A stretch of DNA of 64,000 bases from Prodigiosinella confusarubida (GTDB lineage: Bacteria; Pseudomonadota; Gammaproteobacteria; Enterobacterales; Enterobacteriaceae). Shown in pieces: positions 1 to 9,168 of the stretch. The notes beneath the pieces were generated by a model. The model was not told the DNA's origin. It searched no databases and saw only the letters and a program-made list of their open reading frames with translations. The DNA is taken from positions 2,108,001-2,172,000 of the forward strand of contig NZ_CP025085.1 of NCBI RefSeq assembly GCF_002847015.1, in the 5' to 3' direction. Numbering within the stretch: the first letter of the stretch is position 1; the number at the start of each line of letters is the position of its first letter. Position numbers and translations under genes: made by a program.

Positions 1-1370
1 TAAATATGATCTTCCTGACTGCAAGATGAGAAAATGGCGATGAGACGCGTCGCTCTGTCCGACAGGTCTGCGTCGATGCCGCCTGGCGGTGTTTCTCCAG
101 GCAGGCTTTCCACAATAGCGACCTACTAGCGGTGATTCTTTGATGTAAATGAAGAAAAAGGAGGTAAACGCGATATGCACCCATCTCTACTTCACACTGA
201 GATGAATACTCCCACTCCGATGATAAGTTAATGTCTGAACCATCAAATCTAACAGATCCTCGCCGGGGGCAGAGGCGCTAATACGAATCCCTGACTATTC
301 CAGTATGGAGAGGAACGGCGCCAACGGCCAGAAATAGTAACGGGATCTTGCCGACGTTGTCGGCTGAACTGAATCAAGAATAGAATCTGTTCATCACCTG
401 CCATGTTTTCTAAACTTATATCATATTAACTTATGCTGTTTTTCTTCGCTTAGTCCATGTGGGATATTTACGCGCATTGTATGTAATAATATATCGTTAC
501 ATATTCTTGGTCCTTTTTTAATATAAGTCGTGGAGTTTTGTTCATCACTTTTTATGATGAAACATTGATGTGTTATTTATTAAGATTAATAAGTCATTCT
601 ACTTAATGTTACACATTTCTCTGGAATATTTTGGCTGCACGATCCTAAAACTACATGTCATGACACCTGATAGTGGATGAGCTGTTCGCTGAAAGATTTA
701 TTTTGGCTAAGCTAATACATTAAATAGTGGAATTAATTTCTAATGTTATTACATGGCGTCATATCAGTTTTGAGCGGCTACGACATCATGCAATAAGTAT
801 TTTGACATGAGGAGTACGGCTCAACGTGTAAAAGAGCATTTTTTGCGTAGATGTTAGTAGTTGTCGGGTCAAATTTGTTGCAAGTAAAAATTATAAAGAT
901 TATCAACTATAATTTTTTTTTACTTAATCTGGCATTAATTGCTAAATAATTAAATTAAACAGAATTATATTCTACATATGTAGGCGTATTTTTTCTATAC
1001 GACACGGAATAAGAAATATCTTACATATGTATGAAAAGGTTAATTAGTTATTAAAAAAATCGTAAAGGACAGGGCTTCCCGTAAATTCTAATAAGATAAT
1101 TCTTGGCAAAAAAAATATAAAACCGATCAATAAATGGTTATTTATAGCTTAGATCTATTGATCTGGTATTTACGATCGGCAAAAACGATTGGAATCATTT
1201 TCTCAAGGTAATATTCTTTCCCTGAGAATTATTAGAGTTATTAGTTTCCCGGGGTTGTTTAAAGTTATAAGAAAAGTAACTATTCTTTAAAAGATTTATT
1301 CTGTTACTTTGAAAGTGATGTTCTTTATCCTGATTTTAATAGGTCAATAATAGATGTGAAGAGGTGCTCG
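1..1370. other. Long AT-rich region without a recognisable gene
   Basis: I find no credible coding sequence here. The first ~400 bases are more GC-rich and may be decayed coding DNA, but no frame gives a recognisable protein. From about 420 onward the sequence is strongly AT-rich, as expected for the control region of a surface-polysaccharide locus. It holds two copies of the palindrome TACATATGTA (973-982 and 1022-1031) and an RcsAB-box-like dyad (1010-1023), which are listed separately. Confidence 0.6.
972..1031. promoter_or_regulatory. Paired palindromes with RcsAB-box-like dyad
   Basis: TACATATGTA occurs at 973-982 (inside the 12-bp palindrome CTACATATGTAG, 972-983) and again at 1022-1031. 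Between and overlapping them is TAAGAAATATCTTA (1010-1023), which has perfect TAAGA/TCTTA arms like the RcsAB box that autoregulates rcsA in enterics. The centre differs from the usual consensus at three positions. The sites lie about 340 bp upstream of an RcsA-like gene. That they bind a regulator is inference. Confidence 0.35.
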
Positions 1371-1979
1371 ATGCCAAGAGTAGTAATATGGAGTGAATGC
1401 CACTACACAGAACAGGGATTAAAACTGTTGCTATTAAGACGGATGGCATTTATTAGAGAGGTTGCCTCTATTCAATTCAATCCAAAGATTGAGTTGAATA
1501 CTAAAGACTATCTCATCATTAATTTAACAGGTAGTAACTTCACTAGATGCCTGGATTTTCTTAAGGAAAATGAAGAGGCTATAGATTGGGGAAGAGTCAT
1601 AATTTTGTCATCTGAAATAGATGCCTTTATCATTGAGCTGGTTTTGATCAAGAAATTTAAATTCATATGTGTGTCTAAAAATATCTCTGAGATAGAAGAA
1701 TTGTGCGAACAGTTCATTCTTAATAAGAGTGTTGAAACAGCTGAGTATAAATTAAATGTTACAAATATGGAAAGGAAGGTCTTGATTATGCTGATGTCAG
1801 GGCTCTCAACTATTCAGATTTCTTATATGTTAAAGCTCAGCTTTAAAACAGTCAGTCATCATAAGTGTAACTTCCTTAAAAAGATCGGTGTAGAGAAAAC
1901 ATCAGCTCTTAATTTTTGGTATCATCACCGAATATGTAATAAAAAAAAACAATGCAAAAAAGTCATTGAATATGCTTGA
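1371..1979 (+). CDS. RcsA/RmpA-like LuxR-family transcriptional regulator
   Basis: Predicted DNA-binding regulator with a C-terminal LuxR/FixJ helix-turn-helix at about residues 130-190. The helix region contains LSTIQISYMLKL followed by KTVSHHKCNFLKKIG, which closely resembles the TIQIS/KTVSSHK pattern of E. coli RcsA, and the length of about 202 residues is also close to RcsA (207). The N-terminal ~120 residues show no receiver phosphorylation site I can recognise. ATG at 1371 is preferred over the in-frame GTG at 1356 because AGAGGTG lies six bases before it. The gene sits upstream of the exopolysaccharide operon and just before an EAL-domain gene in the same direction, so it is a natural candidate to control capsule or slime synthesis, possibly as a partner of RcsB. 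It could instead be a different stand-alone LuxR protein. The exact regulon is not shown by the sequence. Confidence 0.75.
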   Translation: MPRVVIWSECHYTEQGLKLLLLRRMAFIREVASIQFNPKIELNTKDYLIINLTGSNFTRCLDFLKENEEAIDWGRVIILSSEIDAFIIELVLIKKFKFICVSKNISEIEELCEQFILNKSVETAEYKLNVTNMERKVLIMLMSGLSTIQISYMLKLSFKTVSHHKCNFLKKIGVEKTSALNFWYHHRICNKKKQCKKVIEYA

Positions 1980-2044
1980 TAGGGTATTCAATCCAAGCTT
2001 ATACAATTTAACTATACGCTGGATTTCTAAGAGAGGGTTGGATA

Positions 2045-2740
2045 TTGAAGCTTGATAGCCGAATAGACTTCTATTACACCTATGAACCCATAGTTGATTC
2101 TTATGGAAGAATATTTTGCTTTGAAATGTTAACCAGATTAAAGATGACAAATTCTGGCAGGAATCAGTGTATTTTCTCTGAACTGTCTCCTGAACTAAAA
2201 ATAAAGATTTTTATTAATCAGGTTAGCATCATCATCGGCAATGCAAGGTTATATATTGAAAATAACATACTGGTGTCGATTAATATTGATCACGATATTG
2301 CAAAATTCATTCATGATGATGATGAAGTGTGTGAAATTTTAAAAAATGCACATTACATTAGACTGGAAATAAACGAATTTTTCCCTGAATTCAGACATGA
2401 TTCAGATGGTTTTTTATTGTCGCACTTGTCCTCATTATGCCCGCTCTGGTTGGATGATTTTGGTGCTGGCCTGACGAATTTGAACACTGTTATGACCAAA
2501 AATTTCGAATATATAAAAATAGATAAGAATTATTTTTGGAAGCATAGAGGAACTGATTCATTTCTCAGAACGCTTAGTCATATTCGTCCTTATACGCAGG
2601 GTATTATCATTGAAGGTATTGAAAAAGACGCTGACATGGCCTGTTTTGAAGGGATAAGCAATTTGGCGATGCAAGGTTACAAATGGCCTTCCTTTTCTCA
2701 GGCCAGGTTTATTCGGTGGGCGTTAAAAAAAATACATTAA
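2045..2740 (+). CDS. Stand-alone EAL-domain protein (c-di-GMP phosphodiesterase-like)
   Basis: A protein of 231 residues that is essentially one EAL domain with no sensor domain or membrane segment. Most residues needed for c-di-GMP hydrolysis can be seen: FEMLTRL in place of the EAL motif, NIDHDI, LEINE, the DDFGAG metal-binding loop, KIDKNYF, EGIE and QGYKWP. The leading motif is EML rather than EAL, and loop 6 is slightly altered, so activity is likely but unproven. Degenerate single-domain relatives such as YdiV act by protein binding instead. Translation appears to start at TTG 2045, eight bases after AAGAGAGGG. It follows the RcsA-like regulator by 65 bp and precedes the wza leader, so it may tune exopolysaccharide production through c-di-GMP or through contact with the regulator. 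Confidence 0.75.
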   Translation: MKLDSRIDFYYTYEPIVDSYGRIFCFEMLTRLKMTNSGRNQCIFSELSPELKIKIFINQVSIIIGNARLYIENNILVSINIDHDIAKFIHDDDEVCEILKNAHYIRLEINEFFPEFRHDSDGFLLSHLSSLCPLWLDDFGAGLTNLNTVMTKNFEYIKIDKNYFWKHRGTDSFLRTLSHIRPYTQGIIIEGIEKDADMACFEGISNLAMQGYKWPSFSQARFIRWALKKIH

Positions 2741-2774
2741 TGTTTATTGTAAACGTTTTATAAATTGGTTTTTA

Positions 2775-2801
2775 GACCAAAAAACCAAGGGCGGTAGCAT
2801 G
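2775..2801 (+). promoter_or_regulatory. JUMPstart/ops element, copy 1
   Basis: The core GGCGGTAGCATG (2790-2801) matches the ops pause element that recruits the antiterminator RfaH to long polysaccharide operons in enterics. The 24 bases 2775-2798, including the A-rich and CCAAGG part of JUMPstart, are repeated exactly 195 bp downstream. It lies about 375 bp before wza. Confidence 0.85.
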
Positions 2802-2969
2802 GAATAAATATATTATAAATATTGAAATATATACGGGTATTGCTTGTCTTTGAATAAATATGTGATGGCGTAGTCATAAATGGCTTCTGTTTTATCAGGG
2901 GTGATTTATTAAATTAGCATTTAAAATGCATATTTATATTTGCTATGAAAATAAGTTGGGTTCATTGGT

Positions 2970-2996
2970 GACCAAAAAACCAAGGGCGGTAGCGTT
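2970..2996 (+). promoter_or_regulatory. JUMPstart/ops element, copy 2
   Basis: The core GGCGGTAGCGTT (2985-2996) fits the ops consensus, and bases 2970-2993 are identical to 2775-2798. This copy lies about 180 bp before the wza start, a normal distance for an RfaH-controlled operon. It may serve a second promoter located between the two copies. Confidence 0.85.
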
Positions 2997-3174
2997 GAAA
3001 AATATGATAATTGTAGATTGTCGTTTCTTTAAGATATTTATATCTCATAATGACTTAACGGATGAGAGCTTTTTCTGATCTTTGATTTTTAGGCTTGTTA
3101 ATGTGATGACGTTTAAATAGTCCTTTAAATAGTCATTTTTAATTGAATGCACAAAAAATAGTGATAGTAATTAA

Positions 3175-4305
3175 ATGACGAAAATAAAGTTGCTAGCATT
3201 TGTTTTATCAGCCTCGTTGCTTAGTGGGTGTACCGTTATTCCTGGATCCTACTTGCCGGTAAGTAATAAGACAGAGATAAAACAAGCAGATAATGACTAT
3301 GATATTAATCAGTTAGTTACGCTTTATCCGATGACTCCAAGCCTGATTGAGAAAATGCGGTTAAGGCCTGCGGTGGCTCGTCAGAACCCCATTTTAAATA
3401 ATGAACTGAAAAACTATCAATACCATATTGGTCCCGGTGATGTTCTAAATATCACAGTCTGGGAACATCCTGAACTGACGACCCCTGCTGGACAGTTCAG
3501 AAGCTCTAGTGAATCAGGAAGTTGGGTACATAGTGATGGAACTATCTTTTATCCTTATATCGGAAAAGTAATGGTAGAGGGTAAGACGGTCAGTGACGTC
3601 CGCCAGGAGATTACCCGCCGACTGGCGCAATATATTAAAAGCCCTCAGGTCGATGTCAATGTTGCTGCGTTTCGCTCGCAAAAAGTCTACATCACCGGCG
3701 AAGTAGTGAAGTCTGGCCCACAGGCGATCTCCAATATTCCGCTGACTGTCCTTGATGCGGTAAACCGTGCGGGCGGTATGACCGAATTTGCCGACTGGCG
3801 AAACGTCATACTTACCCATCATGGTCGGGATCTGCATATCTCACTGCAAGCTCTGATGCAAAATGGTGATTTGATGCAGAACCATTTACTGGACCCCGGC
3901 GATATTCTCTACATTCCCCGTAATGACGACCTGAAGGTTTTCGTGATGGGTGAAGTCAATAAACAGTCAACATTAAAAATGGATCGTTCGGGCATGACAC
4001 TGACCGAAGCGTTGAGTAGCAGCCAGGGACTGAATCAGGCGGTCGCCAATGCAACAGGAATTTTCGTGATCCGTCCGTTACGTAAGGCTCATGGAAGTAA
4101 AATTGCCAATATTTATCAGCTAAACGCGACTGATGCCAGTGCGCTGGTCATGGGGACTGAATTTCAGCTACATCCCTACGACATTGTGTATGTCACTGCG
4201 GCCCCGGTTGCTCGCTGGAATCGTGTTATCAGCCAACTGGTGCCTACGATTGCCGGGATATATGACATCACTCAATCTGGTAAAGACATTCAAAGCTGGA
4301 ACTAA
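3175..4305 (+). CDS. wza: Outer-membrane polysaccharide export lipoprotein Wza
   Basis: Forms the octameric outer-membrane channel for group 1 capsule or colanic-acid-type exopolysaccharide. The 376 residues match the usual length (E. coli Wza is about 379). An N-terminal signal peptide ends in the lipobox LLSGC with the lipidated Cys at residue 19. The polysaccharide export (Poly_export) domain follows from about residue 80 ([18 protein letters not shown]), then repeated SLBB-type segments ([24 protein letters not shown]). It is the first gene of the operon, directly after the ops-containing leader and 2 bp before wzb. The ribosome-binding site is weak, but the start gives a perfect lipoprotein signal. 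Confidence 0.97.
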   Translation: MTKIKLLAFVLSASLLSGCTVIPGSYLPVSNKTEIKQADNDYDINQLVTLYPMTPSLIEKMRLRPAVARQNPILNNELKNYQYHIGPGDVLNITVWEHPELTTPAGQFRSSSESGSWVHSDGTIFYPYIGKVMVEGKTVSDVRQEITRRLAQYIKSPQVDVNVAAFRSQKVYITGEVVKSGPQAISNIPLTVLDAVNRAGGMTEFADWRNVILTHHGRDLHISLQALMQNGDLMQNHLLDPGDILYIPRNDDLKVFVMGEVNKQSTLKMDRSGMTLTEALSSSQGLNQAVANATGIFVIRPLRKAHGSKIANIYQLNATDASALVMGTEFQLHPYDIVYVTAAPVARWNRVISQLVPTIAGIYDITQSGKDIQSWN

Positions 4306-4307
4306 CT

Positions 4308-4742
4308 ATGTTTAGTTCAATATTGGTGGTTTGCATGGGTAATATCTGTCGTTCTCCATTAGGTAAGGCGCTGCTGGAAGAGCAATTGCCTGACATTAAT
4401 ATCGACTCGGCAGGTCTTGGCGCGTTGGTTGATTGTCCGGCAGATCCCAAGGCGCAAGAGATTGCGCTCAGGCATGGGTTAAACCTGGAGCATCACCGGG
4501 CCAAAATCCTCACTGTCGAAATGTGCTATCGGTTTGATCTGATCTTGGTTATGGAAAAATGTCACATTGAAATGGTTGAAGATATTGCCGCCGAAGTCCG
4601 TGGGAAAACATTCCTTTTCGGGCATTGGGGGGGGAGGCAGGACATTAGTGATCCCTACCGCAAGGATATTCTCTATTTCGAGTCAACATACCAGTTGCTT
4701 AACTTATATTCAAAAAAATGGGCTAAGGCACTAAAGGGCTAA
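4308..4742 (+). CDS. wzb: Low-molecular-weight protein-tyrosine phosphatase Wzb
   Basis: Cytoplasmic phosphatase that removes phosphate from the tyrosine cluster of Wzc and so lets polymer assembly cycle. The signature loop CMGNICRS is at residues 9-16 (nucleophile Cys9, phosphate-binding Arg15) and the general-acid Asp lies in ISDPYRKD near residue 115. At 144 residues it is the normal size for the family (Wzb 147). It starts 2 bp after the wza stop and is followed 12 bp later by wzc, the standard wza-wzb-wzc order. Confidence 0.97.
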   Translation: MFSSILVVCMGNICRSPLGKALLEEQLPDINIDSAGLGALVDCPADPKAQEIALRHGLNLEHHRAKILTVEMCYRFDLILVMEKCHIEMVEDIAAEVRGKTFLFGHWGGRQDISDPYRKDILYFESTYQLLNLYSKKWAKALKG

Positions 4743-4754
4743 TCAAGGAATATA

Positions 4755-6905
4755 ATGCTAGATAATAAATCACCCACTCAGCAGTTAAATAGGGATTTTA
4801 ACGAATTAAGTTTGGGGCAACTGTTTGGAATATTGATAGATAATAAATGGCTGATCACATTGATTGTGACGTCATGTATTATCCTGGCCTTCCTTTATTT
4901 GTTAATAGCAACGCCAGTCTACCGGGCAGATGCTATGGTGCAGGTAGAGCAGACTGAAGGGAGTTCAATAATATCCAGCCTTTCAACGGTATTGCCTTCT
5001 ACACCACCTGCTTCAGAAACAGAAATAGAGCTTATCAAGTCCCGGTTGGTGATAGGGAAAACGGTCAACGACCTGGAACTGACAACGGAGGTCAGCCCAG
5101 ATTATTTCCCGGTATTTGGCCGTCTGTACCATCAGATGACCAGCAAGAGCGCTTGTCCATGTATTTCCTTGTCCGGCCTGAAGGTGTCGGATGCACTGAT
5201 GGAACAACCGCTGGAGTTAACGGTAACCGGGCAAAATTCATTTAGCCTGACCTATGACGGGGACGTTATTGCGACGGGAAGGGTCAATCAGCCAGTGGTA
5301 ACAGGCGCGGTCAGCCTGCGTGTAACGCGACTCGATGCCCCCATTGGCACAGTATTTCAGGTCAAGAAAAGAGAAATGCTAAATGTCATTAATGAGATTT
5401 TGAGTCACCTGTCTGTTACTGAAAAAGATAAAAACACCGGTATTATTGCCCTCAGCCTGCTGGGTAATGATCGGGTGATGATCCGCAAAATTCTGAATAG
5501 CATCACTCAAAACTATCTACAGCAAAATATTGAGAGTAAATCTGCTGAGGCGGCCAGAAGCCTGGAGTTTATACAACATAAAATTCCTGAGATTAAAAGC
5601 GCTCTGATATTGGCTGAAGACCGGTTAAGCCGCTACCGTCAGCAAAACGATTCGGTTGACTTGTCTCTGGAAGCGAAATCCATGCTTGACGGTTCATTGC
5701 AGCTTGATAATGAGTTGAACCAGCTTGCGCTGAAAGAAGCCGATATATCCAGGTTGTATACCAAAGAACATCCGGTTTATAAGGCGTTGTTGGATCAAAA
5801 AAGGGTTATTGAGCAAGAAAAGCAAAAAATTAACAACCAGATTAGTCAGCTACCTAAAACGCAACAGGAGATCCTGGGTCTTACGCGTGATATGGATGTC
5901 ACTCAGGATATCTATGTACTATTGCTTAATAAGCAACAGGAACTCAGCATCACTAAGGCGAGTAATTTAGGCAACGTCAGGATTGTCGATCCGGCAATAA
6001 CGCAACTCAAACCAGCTGAACCTAAAAAAGCCGCCATTCTTTTACTGTCAGTGTTTGTCGGGATTATCGTCTCAATAGGATATCTGATGATGCGGACGGT
6101 TATGAACCAAGGGGTCAAGAATCCGCTGCAACTTGAGAACAACGGCATTAATGTCATCGCCACCATTCCGTTTTCTGAGGATCACTGGCATCGCAGTCGT
6201 ATAAAAAATAGCGCTTATCCACTGGTCGATACACTTGGTGATGCAGTGGCCCTTGAAGCTGTCAAAGGTTTACGTACCAGTCTGCACTTTATCGCACTGG
6301 AAAAGGGCAACAATATCCTGATGATTACCAGCTCAGCGCCAAAGCTGGGGAAAACCTTTATCAGCGCCAATCTTTCGGTGGTTATGGCGCAGGCCAATAA
6401 AAAAGTGTTGCTGATTGATTGCGATATGCGGCGAGGAAAGCTACATGAGATCTTTGGTATCAATAAAAATCTGGGATTATCTTCGGTCTTGTCGGGGCAG
6501 GTATCTGCTCAAAGCGTAGTATTTCAAACCAGTGTGCCGAATATGGATATCATCCCTCGGGGTAAAGTACCGGATAACCCTTCTGAATTGTTGATGTCAC
6601 CAAAACTCGATGAGTTATTCCGCTGGGCCAGTAAAGAATATGACATTGTCATCATTGACAGCACGCCATTATTGGCGGTAACAGATGCTATCATCGTTGG
6701 TCGATATGCTGGAATTTCATTGCTGGTTGTTGGGTTCGAAAATACCTCGATGCGTGAAATTAAAACGGTGATTCAGCGTTTCGAACGTAGTGGTGTGAAC
6801 ATTGATGGTACGGTACTTAACTCATTTATGAAAAGAGCCTTCAATTATTACGCCTACGGTGGTGATTATATTTACTCTTATGAAAAAAAATCTGAAAACC
6901 GGTGA
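4755..6905 (+). CDS. wzc: Polysaccharide copolymerase / BY-kinase Wzc
   Basis: Inner-membrane polysaccharide copolymerase with a cytoplasmic tyrosine autokinase, which sets chain length and couples polymerisation to export through Wza. The 716 residues carry an N-terminal Wzz domain with a membrane helix near 33-53, a long periplasmic coiled-coil region, a second membrane helix near 425-445, and the kinase: Walker A SAPKLGKTF near 527, Walker A-prime LLIDCDMRRGKL near 553 and Walker B IVIIDSTPLL near 632. The C-terminus has the expected tyrosine cluster, with six Tyr in the last 20 residues (YYAYGGDYIYSY). All functional parts are present. Confidence 0.97.
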   Translation: MLDNKSPTQQLNRDFNELSLGQLFGILIDNKWLITLIVTSCIILAFLYLLIATPVYRADAMVQVEQTEGSSIISSLSTVLPSTPPASETEIELIKSRLVIGKTVNDLELTTEVSPDYFPVFGRLYHQMTSKSACPCISLSGLKVSDALMEQPLELTVTGQNSFSLTYDGDVIATGRVNQPVVTGAVSLRVTRLDAPIGTVFQVKKREMLNVINEILSHLSVTEKDKNTGIIALSLLGNDRVMIRKILNSITQNYLQQNIESKSAEAARSLEFIQHKIPEIKSALILAEDRLSRYRQQNDSVDLSLEAKSMLDGSLQLDNELNQLALKEADISRLYTKEHPVYKALLDQKRVIEQEKQKINNQISQLPKTQQEILGLTRDMDVTQDIYVLLLNKQQELSITKASNLGNVRIVDPAITQLKPAEPKKAAILLLSVFVGIIVSIGYLMMRTVMNQGVKNPLQLENNGINVIATIPFSEDHWHRSRIKNSAYPLVDTLGDAVALEAVKGLRTSLHFIALEKGNNILMITSSAPKLGKTFISANLSVVMAQANKKVLLIDCDMRRGKLHEIFGINKNLGLSSVLSGQVSAQSVVFQTSVPNMDIIPRGKVPDNPSELLMSPKLDELFRWASKEYDIVIIDSTPLLAVTDAIIVGRYAGISLLVVGFENTSMREIKTVIQRFERSGVNIDGTVLNSFMKRAFNYYAYGGDYIYSYEKKSENR

Positions 6906-6955
6906 TGTATTCTGTTTAAGCCGATTCATGTACGGTATTCATAAATGAAGTTATC

Positions 6956-8275
6956 ATGACAATATTGAACGTTGGAGTCTGGATTGAAAATAAATCCAGG
7001 TTATTAAAAGTTGCGTCTAATTTATCCTTAAGACTGTTATCAGCTTTCATTGGTGTATCAGCCCAATTTGTCATGGGTTATATGGTATCTCCAGCACAAT
7101 ACGGGCAATACCTGATTGTGGTGACAGTCTGTAACCTTATGCTTATTTTTTCAAAATGGGGACTGGATACGCTAATTATCAAAGAAATTTCGAAAGAATT
7201 CATCAGCCATAAGGTCAGTTTGCTACAACATAAAACCTCAGTGATCTATTTTAGTCTGCTGATTGTTTTCTGTTCTTCCGTACTGTTTATGCTTGTTCTC
7301 TATTTGGTGAAAGATAGCGGATTGTTCAGTTTTTATTGGTTATCTGGTATCAATGAAAAAATATTTTTATTGATCTCGTGTTTTTTGGGACTCTCAGCAA
7401 TGGGGTTGTCGCTGCTGAGAGGGCAAAGTAAACCGGTAACCGCCGATCTGATAGAGAATATCATCAGACCTGTTTTTTTTATTGCTGTAGCTTTTTCTTT
7501 TTATTGCTGGTCAGGAATTAATGCACAAAATCTGGCGGTGATTTATATGCTGTCGTTTATGGTGATTTTCTTATGCTGTATTACACTCTCGACCCCTTTA
7601 CTTCATCCGGTGAATATCTCTTTCGCGTACATAGGTTCTCAAAAAGGGCATTGGTTAAACCAGGCGCTGTTTATCAATATTACCGCTATCATCAGTTTTG
7701 CCTATTTCCAACTGGATACCTTGCTGGTTGCCAAATTTCTCGGTAATGAGAGTGCCGGTGTTTACGGCATGGTGTGTAATTTTACCCGCTTTGTCACCAT
7801 GCTGGCGACGATACTTTCTCTGCAATTTCAGCCTATCTTTGTCAGGCTCAGTGAAAGGGCGAACCATGGTGAATTATTTAGTGTTCTTAAGAAATGTCTG
7901 TTGGTTTCATACCTGTTTTCATTGGCCGCTTTTATAGCATTGGTCATTGCTGGACGCTTTGTTCTTCATCTGATCAATCCTGCTTATGTTATTGGCTATC
8001 CAGCGTTGGTCATGGTGTCTTTTGCTCATACTTTCAATGCGCTGGCCATTGTTCTTATTGCTTTTGGTAATGTGGTTAACCTTCACAAAAAAGTCATGGT
8101 GTATTACGTCCTTGGCGCGCTGGTGACTACCGGTCTTGATCTGATTCTTATCCAAAAAATGAATCTGATTGGAGCTGGATTGTCATTAGCCTTGGGATTG
8201 CTGTTTTTTAATGTCTTTATCTCTATAGCGATATTTAAAAAAATGAAGAGCGAACGACATAATGAAATCAAATAA
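6956..8275 (+). CDS. wzx: O-unit flippase (Wzx-type polysaccharide transporter)
   Basis: A 439-residue, very hydrophobic MOP-superfamily protein with about 12 membrane segments, predicted to flip the lipid-linked repeat unit across the inner membrane. The N-terminal part (LSAFIGVSAQFVMGYMVSP, followed by YGQYL) has the pattern of Wzx/RfbX flippases. It lies directly after wzc and overlaps the next glycosyltransferase by 14 bp, so it is translationally linked. Like the polymerase, it is more AT-rich than the sugar-nucleotide genes, as is usual for variable repeat-unit genes. The family is clear, but the substrate cannot be read from sequence. The ATG at 6956 has only a weak ribosome-binding site. 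Confidence 0.88.
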   Translation: MTILNVGVWIENKSRLLKVASNLSLRLLSAFIGVSAQFVMGYMVSPAQYGQYLIVVTVCNLMLIFSKWGLDTLIIKEISKEFISHKVSLLQHKTSVIYFSLLIVFCSSVLFMLVLYLVKDSGLFSFYWLSGINEKIFLLISCFLGLSAMGLSLLRGQSKPVTADLIENIIRPVFFIAVAFSFYCWSGINAQNLAVIYMLSFMVIFLCCITLSTPLLHPVNISFAYIGSQKGHWLNQALFINITAIISFAYFQLDTLLVAKFLGNESAGVYGMVCNFTRFVTMLATILSLQFQPIFVRLSERANHGELFSVLKKCLLVSYLFSLAAFIALVIAGRFVLHLINPAYVIGYPALVMVSFAHTFNALAIVLIAFGNVVNLHKKVMVYYVLGALVTTGLDLILIQKMNLIGAGLSLALGLLFFNVFISIAIFKKMKSERHNEIK

Positions 8276-9167
8276 AATAATCTGTTATCCAAAGGTATCT
8301 CGATATGAGTTCGGTAATTATGGAATAGGAGGTCCAGGTCTGGGAAATATGTTATTTCCCTGGAGCAGAGCGTGCGTTTTTGCTAGAGATAATCACGGTA
8401 TTCTGCTTAGTCCAGCCTGGGCTCAAATCAAGCCGGCGCGTTTATTGCGTGGTGATATGGATCGGCGGAATTACTCAGGTTATTTTAAGCACAATAATGA
8501 GTATTGGTCCGGATTGAAAAAGATAATGGCAATTTTCACCACCCGAATCATTGATGAAAGCCAACGGCATAAAGCAGTATTACAAAATAGTGTTATCGTT
8601 AAATTTGAAGGGATGGCGACTCTTTTCGAGGAGATCAAATCTGAGTCTACTTTTATTCGTCAGGAACTACTCGATATCACTCGTGAAGAGCATAAAAAAG
8701 CCCTATGTGAGGATTTTTCGCGTACGCTCTGCGTTCATATACGACTGGGTGATTTCCAGGCGCCAACGCCACAAGCGCTAAGCAATGGTCAGACTAATAC
8801 TCGTATTCCTCTATCCTGGTACATAAAGTGTGTGGAAAAAATCAGAGCGCAATACCCAGTGCCGCTGAAAGTTTGTGTATTTTCTGATGGAAGCAATGAA
8901 GAGCTCGGTGAAATGCTTTCAATGAAAGATACTCACCGGGCTGATTATGGCAGTGCCGTGGCAGACTTATTAGCGTTGAGCTGTGGCAAGATACTTGTCG
9001 CCTCAGGTTCCACATTTAGCATGTGGGCCAGCTATCTGGGGCGTATGGATGTCATTTGGTATAAAGGGCAGTTAAAGCAAAAACTTTACCATGATGGTGA
9101 AGCATTGGAGGTTGAATGGGACGGCGAGGACAATAGCCTGGATAATATGTTCAAGAATAGGCATTAA
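8262..9167 (+). CDS. GT11-like glycosyltransferase (possible fucosyltransferase)
   Basis: A 301-residue soluble protein without a signal peptide. GLGNMLFPWSRA near residue 25 and VHIRLGDF near residue 160 resemble the GLGNQ(L/M)FQ and HxRRGDY motifs of family 11 alpha-1,2-fucosyltransferases. A conserved-looking SxFS(M)WAS segment is near the C-terminus. Since the operon also makes GDP-fucose, a role in adding fucose to the repeat unit is reasonable. The second basic residue of the HxRR motif is replaced by Leu, so the match is not perfect and another acceptor or donor is possible. It overlaps the flippase gene by 14 bp and ends one base before the polymerase start. Confidence 0.65.
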   Translation: MKSNKIICYPKVSRYEFGNYGIGGPGLGNMLFPWSRACVFARDNHGILLSPAWAQIKPARLLRGDMDRRNYSGYFKHNNEYWSGLKKIMAIFTTRIIDESQRHKAVLQNSVIVKFEGMATLFEEIKSESTFIRQELLDITREEHKKALCEDFSRTLCVHIRLGDFQAPTPQALSNGQTNTRIPLSWYIKCVEKIRAQYPVPLKVCVFSDGSNEELGEMLSMKDTHRADYGSAVADLLALSCGKILVASGSTFSMWASYLGRMDVIWYKGQLKQKLYHDGEALEVEWDGEDNSLDNMFKNRH

Positions 9168-9168
9168 C

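Larger units (their letters stand above)
2741..3174 (+). promoter_or_regulatory. Leader region of the exopolysaccharide operon
   Basis: A 434-bp AT-rich gap before wza. It contains two perfect 24-bp JUMPstart/ops copies, a 14-bp dyad AGATAT-TT-ATATCT (3032-3045) and a tandem 11-bp repeat (3112-3134). Because ops works from the transcribed non-template strand, at least one promoter must lie upstream of 2790, possibly inside or before the EAL gene. I cannot place -35/-10 boxes with confidence. Confidence 0.6.

Noticed and set aside
297-410. 36-codon leftward frame near the window start
   Set aside because: Too short, no recognised family, and no clear ribosome-binding site.
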